Assembly (NCBI GenBank): GCA_042095695.1 | Contig: JBELMP010000068.1 | Span: forward strand, 1-12,712 | Direction of reading: 5' to 3' | Length of the DNA stretch: 12,712 nt | Origin: Maricaulis sp042095695 | GTDB lineage: Bacteria; Pseudomonadota; Alphaproteobacteria; Caulobacterales; Maricaulaceae | In this document: positions 6,980-12,712 of the stretch, piece after piece | Layout of the letters: each line of letters opens with the position of its first letter | Position numbering within the stretch: the stretch's first letter is position 1 | Translations under genes and position numbers: made by a program | The notes under the pieces: generated by a model | Database searches by the model: none | What the model was told of the DNA's origin: nothing | Seen by the model: only the letters and a program-made list of their open reading frames with translations

Positions 6980-7004
6980 ATGACCGCCGGGGACCGGCGG
7001 ATCG
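6978..7004 (+). promoter_or_regulatory. Strong leader hairpin upstream of the TonB receptor gene
   Basis: CCGCCGG (6984-6990) and CCGGCGG (6994-7000) form a perfect 7-bp GC stem with a GGA loop. CGAT (6978-6981) and ATCG (7001-7004) extend it across a 2-nt GA bulge, giving 11 base pairs. No T-run follows, so it is not an intrinsic terminator. If the promoter call is right, it lies at the extreme 5' end of the receptor mRNA, where such a stem could protect against decay or take part in regulation. Confidence 0.5.
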
Positions 7005-7028
7005 CGCATGGTCGGACGCGAATAACCA

Positions 7029-7055
7029 GTCGAAAAGGCACAGGTCAAAAAGACA
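7029..7055 (+). repeat. Short imperfect direct repeat in A-rich leader
   Basis: GTCGAAAAGGCA (7029-7040) and GTCAAAAAGACA (7044-7055) are 12-mers with two mismatches, spaced 15 nt start to start. A looser third copy may begin at 7061 (GTCGATAAGAAAAA). The stretch from 7021 to the ribosome binding site is rich in A and should be poorly structured, which would favour ribosome loading. The repeat may be a by-product of that composition. Confidence 0.3.
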
Positions 7056-7090
7056 AAGCGGTCGATAAGAAAAAACGACACCTGAAACCA

Positions 7091-7096
7091 AGGGGA
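7091..7096 (+). promoter_or_regulatory. Ribosome binding site AGGGGA of the TonB receptor gene
   Basis: AGGGGA lies 7 nt before ATG 7104. It confirms the start that gives a proper signal peptide. Confidence 0.7.
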
Positions 7097-7103
7097 GTGT
7101 TAT

Positions 7104-9440
7104 ATGAGTTTCAAATTCACCAAAGTGCTGCTGGCCGGTGCCAGTGCAGTCGCGATCTGCGCCTCCGGCGCGATGGCCCAGGATGATGAAGGCCCGCGTC
7201 GCGGTTCCGTTCAAAGCGTCCTCGACCAGATTACGATCACGGCGACCAAACGCCCGGATGCAGAGAACGTCCAGGACGTGCCGCTGTCCGTGTCGGCCTA
7301 TAATGCCAACACGCTCGATGCGCTTAATATGCGCGATCTGGAAAGCCTCAGCTATACCACGCCGAACGTCACGCTCGACGATATCGCGACCTCGAGAGGC
7401 ACCGCGAACTTCGCTATCCGCGGCCTTGGCGTGAACTCCTCAATCCCGTCCATCGACCCGACCGTTGGTGTCTTCGTGGATGGCGTTTATCTGGGTTATA
7501 ATGGCGGCGTTGTCTTTGACACGTTCGACCTCGACTCGATCGAAATTCTGCGCGGCCCGCAGGGTCTTCTCTTCGGTCGCAACACCACCGGTGGCGCGGT
7601 CGTGATGAATACCGGCTCGCCGACCGATGAATTCACCTATGCAGCTCGCCTTGGCTATGAAGGTCCGATTGACGATGATCGCGGCAGCGGCGCGACAACC
7701 GTCCAGGGCTATATCTCGGGTCCCATCGTCGAGGGCGTGCTGAATGGCCGCCTGTCTGCCTATCGCAATGATGATCAGGGCTATTTCACCAATCTGTTCG
7801 ACGGTTCGGATCACGGTGCCAACGAAACCACCATCCTTCGCGCGTCGCTGGAATGGTTTGCCACTGAGGACTTGACCATTCTGGCAAAGGTCGAGAATTC
7901 CTCCGGCGAAGGCGACGGTCCGTCGACGCAGAACCGCGGTATTTTCGAGCGTGACACGTTCGACCTCTCCATCGATGAGCCCGGCTTCTATGAGGGCGAT
8001 GCGATTCTCGCCTCTTTGCGGGCCGATCTGGATGTGGATTTCGGTAACGGCACAATCACCAACATTCTTGGCTACCGGGACTCAGACGGCACCACCTTGG
8101 GTGATATCGATTCCACGCCGGGCTTCTTCTTCCACTCCGAAACGGAGACCGTGCAGGAGCAGATCTCCAACGAGCTGCGCTATGCCGGCACATTCGGAAA
8201 TGTCGATCTCACGACCGGCATCTACTATTTCGACCAGGAAATCCGCTATACTGAAGTGCGTTACCTACCGACAGTAACACCGATCACCAATATCGGTGGC
8301 GGCGCGCAGGATCACAGCGTGTTCGGCGTATTCGGCCAGGTTGACTATTCCTTCACCGAAAACTTCATCGGTAGCTTCGGCCTGCGCTTCTCGCAGGAAG
8401 AAAAGAGTGCGGATATCACCTATGTCCGTCCGCGTCCGGACTGTTCGGTTGTCGACGGCACCTGCCCGACCTCCGGCACCAACCCGTTCATCCCGGGTGA
8501 GAATAATGGTTTCTCGGACTCCGATGAGTGGGAGAATGTGACCCCGAAAGTCGGCTTCCAGTACTTCCCGGATGACAACACCAACGTCTACGGTAACTAC
8601 ACGCGTGGTTTCCGCTCTGGTGGCTATAACTTCCGTATTACCTCACCGGCAGCCTTCGAGGCCATTGTCGCTACCAATGGCGGTCAGCTGGCTTTCGACG
8701 AGGAAGCCGTCGACAGTTATGAACTCGGCTATCGCCGTGAACTCGCTGATGGTCGCGGTAATTTCAGCGCCGCAATCTTCATGACCGAAATCGAGGACAT
8801 GCAGCGTGAGGTGAATGAATCCGACCCGACCGCGGGCGTGGTGCAGACCATTCTGAACACGGCTGATGCGACGATTACGGGTCTGGAGTTCGAGGGTCGT
8901 TTTGCCCTCACTGACACCTTCCTGCTGCTGCTCAATCTTGGCCTGATCGATGCCGAGTATGATGAGGTCCGCTTCAACATCTCCGGCGATGCAGCTGGAC
9001 TTGTCGATGATGAGGACCTGGCGCTCGCCCTGCCGCGCGTGCCGGAAAGCACCTGGGGTATCGGCTTTATCCACGATCTTGATCTGGGCGGAAATGGCAC
9101 GGTCTCGACCCGTGTGAACTACCAGTACCGCGACGAGCTCGCGTTCACCGACAGCAATTTCGGCTGGATCCAGGAAGCGAGCATGTTGGATGCGAACCTG
9201 ACCTGGTACACGCCTTATGATGGTCTGGAGATCTCCGTCTTCGGCCGCAACCTGCTTGACGAGGTCCAGGCGGGTGGTGACACCCAGCTGCCCTTCGGCG
9301 GCAATGTTGCACCGCTCGTCGGCCTTGCCGGCATCAATGACGGCGTCAATGAGCCCTTCGGCGCCTACCCGGCCGTGGGTACGCTGTCGCCGCTCAAGCC
9401 GGGCCGCACGATTGGCTTCGAGATTACCATCTCGCGCTAA
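7104..9440 (+). CDS. TonB-dependent outer-membrane receptor
   Basis: The 778-residue product is an outer-membrane active importer energised by TonB/ExbB/ExbD. A signal peptide ends at AMA/QD (cleavage after residue 25). A TonB box is likely at 42-48 (QITITAT). The plug domain (about 55-165) shows VPLSVSAYNA, NFAIRGLGVNSS, DPTVGVFVDGVYLG, and the hallmark EILRGPQGLLFGRNTTGGAV. The remaining 600 or so residues form the 22-strand barrel, with typical strands such as NTNVYGNYTRGFRSGGYNF and GLEFEGRFALTDTFLLLLNLG. Length is usual for the family. The mature protein contains only two Cys residues, 447 and 454, in one predicted external loop. The chain ends in GFEITISR, not an aromatic residue. There is no N-terminal signalling domain and no sigma/anti-sigma pair nearby. 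The substrate is not evident; the downstream peptidase and nitrilase suggest a peptide-like or nitrogen-containing compound. Confidence 0.95.
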   Translation: MSFKFTKVLLAGASAVAICASGAMAQDDEGPRRGSVQSVLDQITITATKRPDAENVQDVPLSVSAYNANTLDALNMRDLESLSYTTPNVTLDDIATSRGTANFAIRGLGVNSSIPSIDPTVGVFVDGVYLGYNGGVVFDTFDLDSIEILRGPQGLLFGRNTTGGAVVMNTGSPTDEFTYAARLGYEGPIDDDRGSGATTVQGYISGPIVEGVLNGRLSAYRNDDQGYFTNLFDGSDHGANETTILRASLEWFATEDLTILAKVENSSGEGDGPSTQNRGIFERDTFDLSIDEPGFYEGDAILASLRADLDVDFGNGTITNILGYRDSDGTTLGDIDSTPGFFFHSETETVQEQISNELRYAGTFGNVDLTTGIYYFDQEIRYTEVRYLPTVTPITNIGGGAQDHSVFGVFGQVDYSFTENFIGSFGLRFSQEEKSADITYVRPRPDCSVVDGTCPTSGTNPFIPGENNGFSDSDEWENVTPKVGFQYFPDDNTNVYGNYTRGFRSGGYNFRITSPAAFEAIVATNGGQLAFDEEAVDSYELGYRRELADGRGNFSAAIFMTEIEDMQREVNESDPTAGVVQTILNTADATITGLEFEGRFALTDTFLLLLNLGLIDAEYDEVRFNISGDAAGLVDDEDLALALPRVPESTWGIGFIHDLDLGGNGTVSTRVNYQYRDELAFTDSNFGWIQEASMLDANLTWYTPYDGLEISVFGRNLLDEVQAGGDTQLPFGGNVAPLVGLAGINDGVNEPFGAYPAVGTLSPLKPGRTIGFEITISR

Positions 9441-9462
9441 TTGCGGCTGAATGCGTTTCAGG

Positions 9463-9492
9463 AAGGCCGGGGCCCTGCGCTCCGGCCTTTTT
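9463..9492 (+). terminator. Rho-independent terminator after the TonB receptor gene
   Basis: AAGGCCGG (9463-9470) pairs perfectly with CCGGCCTT (9482-9489) around an 11-nt loop, and a run of five T ends at 9492. It lies 23 nt after the receptor stop codon. It should uncouple much of the downstream transcription, so the peptidase-nitrilase pair either has its own promoter or is expressed by read-through. Confidence 0.85.
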
Positions 9493-9500
9493 GATATCCA

Positions 9501-9546
9501 GTCCCTATCAATGACGGGACCATGCCTTTTTGATTGGCGAAAAAGG
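9501..9546 (+). other. Two dyad symmetries upstream of the S9 peptidase gene
   Basis: GTCCC (9501-9505) and GGGAC (9516-9520) form a 5-bp dyad with a 10-nt centre. CCTTTTT (9525-9531) and AAAAAGG (9540-9546) form a perfect 7-bp dyad with an 8-nt centre. Neither is followed by a T-run on the plus strand. They lie between the terminator and the peptidase ribosome binding site, where a promoter or operator would be expected. I see no clean -35/-10 pair here. Confidence 0.35.
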
Positions 9547-9578
9547 GAAAATCCGCTTGATTGTAAAAGAGCAAGTTT

Positions 9579-9584
9579 GGGGAG
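9579..9584 (+). promoter_or_regulatory. Ribosome binding site GGGGAG of the S9 peptidase gene
   Basis: GGGGAG precedes three consecutive ATG codons at 9589, 9592 and 9595, by 4, 7 and 10 nt. The frame is open back to 9451, but only these starts give an N-terminal signal peptide. I chose 9589; 9592 is equally possible. Confidence 0.65.
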
Positions 9585-9588
9585 TTCG

Positions 9589-11640
9589 ATGATGATGAAA
9601 TGTGTAAGCGCCGCCATAAGCCTGTCCTTGCTGGGCGCCACGGCCTGGGCGCAGCAAACCGGCCTGCATCCGGAAGACACGTTCAAGCTGGAAGCGGTCG
9701 CAAATCCGCAAATCAGCCCTGATGGCACACTCATCGCCTATTTGCGCCGCAGCAATGATATCATCAGCGACCAGACCCTCTCCGCAATCTGGCTGATCGA
9801 GCCTGACGGCGATAATCACCGTGCCCTGTCCGTTGCGGATGGCGCCCGGACGGGGTCGCCTGTCTGGTCAGATGATGGTCGCTATCTCGCCTATTCTCAT
9901 ACGCTGGACGGCGTCAGCTCGATCCGGGTCTTCGACAGCCAGACCGGCGAAGACCGCCAGCTGGCCGAGATCGCGGGCGGCGCGGCAGCGCTGCAATGGT
10001 CGCCGGACGGACGGCACCTGGCCTATGCAGGTTTCGTTGTCGCGAGCGGACCTGAGCCGGCCTATTTGCTTGATTATGACGCGCGCGATGACTGGGCCGC
10101 GCCGGCCATTGTGGAAGATCGCCTCACCTATCGGATTGACGGGATTGGAACGCTGCCTCACGGCGGGCAGCAGATTTTCACCCTCGATACAATTACCGGT
10201 GAGCGCAGCCAGATTACCGAGGGCGCGCTGAGCGCCGGTTCTGACTTCGCCTGGGCGCCGGACGGAAAATCCTTCTACATTTCCGTCGACCGCCGTCCGG
10301 ATGCCGGAACCCTGGCCGCCGATACGGAGCTCTTCAGCGTCGATATCGGGACCGGGCATTTTGAGCCGATTACCGATCGCCGCGGGCCGGACAACACGCC
10401 GCGCCCCTCGCCCTCCGGCAGGTTTCTCGCCTATCTGGGCTATGATGACCAGCTGATGGGGTATCACAATACAGGGCTCTATTTGAGGGATCTGGAAACG
10501 AGCGAGAGCCGGCGACTGAGCGGCAATTTCGACCGGTCCATCAACGCACCTGTCTGGGCCGAAGACGAAAGCGGTCTGTATTTCAGCTACCAGGACCACG
10601 GCGAAACAATCATCGCCTTTATCGATCTCTCCGGCGAGATCGAGACCATCACTACCGGCCTGGGCTCGGCGGCTTTCGGTCGCCCCTATGCCGGCGGAAG
10701 CTTCTCCGTCGCTGATAATGGTCAGCTCGCTTTCGGTTCGATCACCGCGACACGTCCCGCCGAGCTCGCGACGGGGTCGGCCGCCGATGGCTTCTCAATT
10801 TTGACCGCTCTGAACGAGGACGTGCTAGCCGATCGCTATATTTCGGACGCCGAGGAAATCCGCTGGGCCTCGCCCTATGATGGCATGGAGGTACAAGGCT
10901 GGGTACTCTACCCGCCCGATTATGATCCGGCCCGGCAATACCCGATGATACTGGAAATCCATGGCGGTCCGTTTTCCGCCTATGGCCCGGTCTTCTCGGC
11001 TGAATTCCAGCTCATGGCAGCGGCAGGCTATGTCGTGGTCTATACCAACCCGCGAGGCTCCACGAGCTATGGCTATGCATTCGCGAACGAGATCCATCAC
11101 GCCTATCCCGGCAATGATCATCATGACCTGATGGGCGCGGTGGACCTGCTGGTCGAGCGGGGGATCGCTGATCCGGATCGGCTCTTTATCACCGGCGGTT
11201 CCGGCGGCGGCACGCTCACGGCATGGGCGATCGGTCAGACAGACCGGTTCGCGGCCGCAGCCGTCGTCAAACCGGTCATCAATTGGGGCAGCTTCGTGCT
11301 TCATGCTGACCTGCCCCAGTTTTTCTACCGTTACTGGTTCCCGGCAGCGCCATGGGAAGATCCGGAACATTACTGGGCGCGGTCGCCGCTGTCGCTGGTT
11401 GGCAATGTGGATACGCCGACCCTGATGATGGTCGGTGGAGCAGATATCCGCACCCCGGTGTCGGAGACGGAACAATATTACACCGCCCTTCGACTGCGGG
11501 GCGTTCCCAGCGAGCTGGTGGTCATTCCCGACAGCTATCACGGTATCTCCAACTCGCGCCCCAGCCGTTTGCTGACAAAGGTTGCGGAGATACTGCGCTG
11601 GTTCGAACGCTATGACCCGGTACAGGCCGACGCGGAATGA
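9589..11640 (+). CDS. Secreted S9-family peptidase (prolyl oligopeptidase fold; dipeptidyl/acylaminoacyl-peptidase type)
   Basis: The 683-residue product is a serine peptidase exported to the periplasm. A signal peptide ends at AWA/QQ (after residue 21). Residues about 38-410 form a beta-propeller. Seven blade motifs can be read, for example QISPDGTLIAYL (41-52), VWSDDGRYLAYS, LQWSPDGRHLAYA, FAWAPDGKSFYIS, and PSPSGRFLAYLG. The C-terminal alpha/beta hydrolase domain (about 425-680) has the oxyanion HGGP (458-461) and the conserved YTNPRGSTSYG. The catalytic triad is Ser538 (GGSGGG), Asp619 (GGADIRTPV) and His651 (DSYHG). Length and motifs fit the S9C-like peptidases common in Caulobacter relatives, which clip dipeptides or acylated residues from short peptides. 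The propeller normally restricts entry to oligopeptides. It follows the receptor gene and a terminator. Its stop overlaps the nitrilase start, so the two are co-translated. The exact cleavage specificity cannot be read. Confidence 0.93.
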   Translation: MMMKCVSAAISLSLLGATAWAQQTGLHPEDTFKLEAVANPQISPDGTLIAYLRRSNDIISDQTLSAIWLIEPDGDNHRALSVADGARTGSPVWSDDGRYLAYSHTLDGVSSIRVFDSQTGEDRQLAEIAGGAAALQWSPDGRHLAYAGFVVASGPEPAYLLDYDARDDWAAPAIVEDRLTYRIDGIGTLPHGGQQIFTLDTITGERSQITEGALSAGSDFAWAPDGKSFYISVDRRPDAGTLAADTELFSVDIGTGHFEPITDRRGPDNTPRPSPSGRFLAYLGYDDQLMGYHNTGLYLRDLETSESRRLSGNFDRSINAPVWAEDESGLYFSYQDHGETIIAFIDLSGEIETITTGLGSAAFGRPYAGGSFSVADNGQLAFGSITATRPAELATGSAADGFSILTALNEDVLADRYISDAEEIRWASPYDGMEVQGWVLYPPDYDPARQYPMILEIHGGPFSAYGPVFSAEFQLMAAAGYVVVYTNPRGSTSYGYAFANEIHHAYPGNDHHDLMGAVDLLVERGIADPDRLFITGGSGGGTLTAWAIGQTDRFAAAAVVKPVINWGSFVLHADLPQFFYRYWFPAAPWEDPEHYWARSPLSLVGNVDTPTLMMVGGADIRTPVSETEQYYTALRLRGVPSELVVIPDSYHGISNSRPSRLLTKVAEILRWFERYDPVQADAE

Positions 11641-12563
11641 CCCGGCTGGCAGCCATACAGGCTGCACCGGTCTTCTTCGACAAGGCGGCGTCGACGCAAA
11701 AGGCCTGTAGCCTGATCGAGGATGCCGGCCGCCTGGGCGCCGACATCGCCGCCTTCGGCGAAACCTGGCTGCCAGGCTATCCCTTCTTTATTGAGGCCCC
11801 GCTGAGTGACCTGTGGTGGGAGGCCGCCGCGCTTTACCTGGACAATGCCATTACCGTGCCGGGGCCGGAAACCGATCAATTGTGCGCCGCGGCGCGCAAG
11901 GCCGGGATCGATGTAGTCATCGGCGTCGCCGAGCTCGATCCCGCAACGGGCAGCTCTGTTTATGCGAGCCTTGTCTTTATCTCCGCCGAGGGGCGATTGC
12001 TGGGTCGTCACCGCAAGATCAAGCCGACCCATCATGAAAGATCCGTCTGGTCCGATGGCGATGCCAAGGGGCTGACGGTGTATCCGCGCCCCTATGGACG
12101 GCTATCGGGCCTGAATTGCTGGGAACACAACATCCTCCTGCCCGGCTTCACCCTGATCAGCCAGGGTACGCAGATCCACATCGCCGCCTGGCCGGGTCGC
12201 GAGCCGGAAACCGCGCCCTCGGCCCCGGTCTGGTCCCGGCAAATCCTCCTGTCGCGAGCCTTTGCGAGCCAGGCAGGCGCTTATGTAATTGCCCCCGCCG
12301 GCCTGCGACTGGACGCGCATGTCCCCGAGCGCTTCAAATCACTGAGCGCTTTTGAACATACTGGTCAGAGTGCCATTATTGACCCGCGCGGGGAGATTAT
12401 CGCGGGCCCGGTCGATGGCGAAACCATCCTGATCGCAGAGGCCGATCTCAATGAGGTCCGCAAGGCGAAATCCGCATGCGACCCGGCCGGACACTACTCC
12501 CGTCCGGATCTGTTCGAGGTGACCCTGGAAGGCCGCCGCATCTATCCAACCGGTCCGCGCTAA
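11637..12563 (+). CDS. Nitrilase / carbon-nitrogen hydrolase, nitrilase branch
   Basis: The 308-residue product hydrolyses a C-N bond, most likely a nitrile to acid and ammonia, in the cytoplasm (no signal peptide). The full triad of the superfamily is visible: Glu42 (GETWLPGYP), Lys127 (RHRKIKPTHHER) and Cys161 (LNCWEHN). The Glu-Cys and Lys-Cys spacings (119 and 34) agree with those remembered for Rhodococcus nitrilase (Glu48, Lys131, Cys165). CWEH, the KPTHHER-x-x-W block, and SQGTQIHIAAWPGREPE favour the true nitrilase branch over the amidase, carbamoylase or NAD-synthetase branches. Length is normal. The ATG overlaps the peptidase stop (ATGA at 11637-11640) and there is no independent strong ribosome binding site, indicating translational coupling. 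The substrate (aliphatic nitrile, arylacetonitrile, cyanoalanine or cyanide-like) cannot be chosen from sequence alone. Confidence 0.92.
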   Translation: MTRLAAIQAAPVFFDKAASTQKACSLIEDAGRLGADIAAFGETWLPGYPFFIEAPLSDLWWEAAALYLDNAITVPGPETDQLCAAARKAGIDVVIGVAELDPATGSSVYASLVFISAEGRLLGRHRKIKPTHHERSVWSDGDAKGLTVYPRPYGRLSGLNCWEHNILLPGFTLISQGTQIHIAAWPGREPETAPSAPVWSRQILLSRAFASQAGAYVIAPAGLRLDAHVPERFKSLSAFEHTGQSAIIDPRGEIIAGPVDGETILIAEADLNEVRKAKSACDPAGHYSRPDLFEVTLEGRRIYPTGPR

Positions 12564-12581
12564 ATCGCGCCCGCATGGCGC

Positions 12582-12712
12582 TCAAAGGCCTGCGCTTGGG
12601 CGCGCTGCAATCGCGCTGACCCAGTTATGGATATGCGTCATCTCCTCAGGCGGGCCAAGTTTCAGACGGCTGGCGAAGCCAACGACAATAAACCCGTCGA
12701 TATCGGCCGCGC
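12582..12712 (-). CDS. Glutathione S-transferase family protein, C-terminal end (5' part outside window)
   Basis: Only the last 42 complete codons are in view. They read AADIDGFIVVGFASRLKLG, then PPEEMTHIHNWVSAIAARPS and AGL. The AADI start fits the conserved N-capping box and hydrophobic helix of the GST all-alpha C-terminal domain, and HIHNWVSAIAARPS fits the usual tail (W-x-x-x-I-x-x-RP). The frame ends in TGA at 12582-12584. In the neighbouring frame the DNA continues as QAFERHAGAI to a TAG at 12560-12562 that would overlap the nitrilase stop, so the present end may result from a small frameshift. GSTs conjugate or isomerise electrophiles using glutathione. The assignment rests on a short fragment. 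Confidence 0.7.
   Translation of the reverse strand, partial: AADIDGFIVVGFASRLKLGPPEEMTHIHNWVSAIAARPSAGL

Larger units (their letters stand above)
6628..7103. other. 476-nt divergent intergenic region
   Basis: This gap separates the minus-strand BON/OmpA-like operon from the plus-strand TonB receptor gene, so it must hold promoters for both. It contains two overlapping hairpins near 6812-6832, a possible coding remnant at 6851-6979, a candidate promoter at 6942-6969, a strong hairpin at 6978-7004, an A-rich leader with short repeats at 7029-7055, and a good ribosome binding site just before 7104. From 6628 to about 6810 I see nothing beyond mixed-composition DNA. I cannot place a convincing minus-strand promoter there. 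Confidence 0.7.

Noticed and set aside
9451..9588. 5' extension of the S9 peptidase frame
   Set aside because: It would run through the terminator hairpin and place the signal peptide internally. The ATG cluster at 9589-9597 with GGGGAG upstream is the better start.
8643..9734. Long antisense open frame of 363 codons across the receptor 3' end, the terminator and the peptidase start
   Set aside because: It is a shadow of the GC-rich coding frames. The product has no domain-like pattern, and it runs through an intrinsic terminator and two real genes.
6628..11640. Lasso-peptide locus: a secreted S9 peptidase beside a TonB receptor recalls AtxE2-type isopeptidase clusters
   Set aside because: No short precursor, maturation B/C genes or sigma/anti-sigma pair is present. 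The peptidase motifs look like the common S9C-type enzymes of Caulobacter relatives, and no plausible precursor was found in the 6628-7103 or 9441-9588 gaps.

Overview
The window is GC-rich, gene-dense DNA from an alphaproteobacterium, most likely a marine, Caulobacter-like lineage (Hyphomonadaceae or Maricaulaceae type). The clues are a lipoprotein of the CC0125/CC1285 type first named from Caulobacter, a large TonB-dependent receptor beside a secreted S9 peptidase, and a membrane-anchored BON/OmpA-like protein paired with a helix-hairpin-helix membrane protein. No phage, IS element, CRISPR array, tRNA or rRNA is visible. The placement is inference from gene types, not from a search.

Layout, left to right. 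(1) 1-3340, plus strand: the large catalytic subunit of adenosylcobalamin-dependent methylmalonyl-CoA mutase, cut at its N-terminus by the window edge, followed 25 nt later by a lipoprotein alpha/beta hydrolase. (2) 3376-4107, minus strand: an unrecognised membrane protein with a long glycine-zipper tract. (3) 4251-4739, plus strand: a small CC0125/CC1285-type lipoprotein. (4) 4736-6627, minus strand: a tight three-gene operon, read from right to left as BON/OmpA-like envelope protein, TM/coiled-coil/helix-hairpin-helix protein and MmcQ/YjbR-family protein, with gaps of 2 and 3 nt. Its last stop codon overlaps that of the convergent lipoprotein gene in a CTAG palindrome. (5) 6628-7103: a 476-nt divergent intergenic region with a candidate promoter, leader hairpins and a possible coding remnant. 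(6) 7104-12563, plus strand: TonB-dependent receptor, Rho-independent terminator, secreted S9 prolyl-oligopeptidase-type peptidase, and a nitrilase whose start codon overlaps the peptidase stop codon. (7) 12582-12712, minus strand: the 3' end of a glutathione S-transferase gene, possibly frameshifted just before its stop.

The most coherent functional unit is the right half. An outer-membrane active importer, a secreted peptidase and a translationally coupled nitrilase would fit scavenging of a peptide-like compound that is cut outside the inner membrane and then has a C-N bond hydrolysed in the cytoplasm. The substrate is unknown, and each protein belongs to a known family. I found no clear evidence of a wholly new system. 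The less ordinary items are the coupled peptidase-nitrilase pair, the BON/OmpA-like protein with a degenerate peptidoglycan-binding site, the glycine-zipper membrane protein, and the structured leader of the receptor gene.
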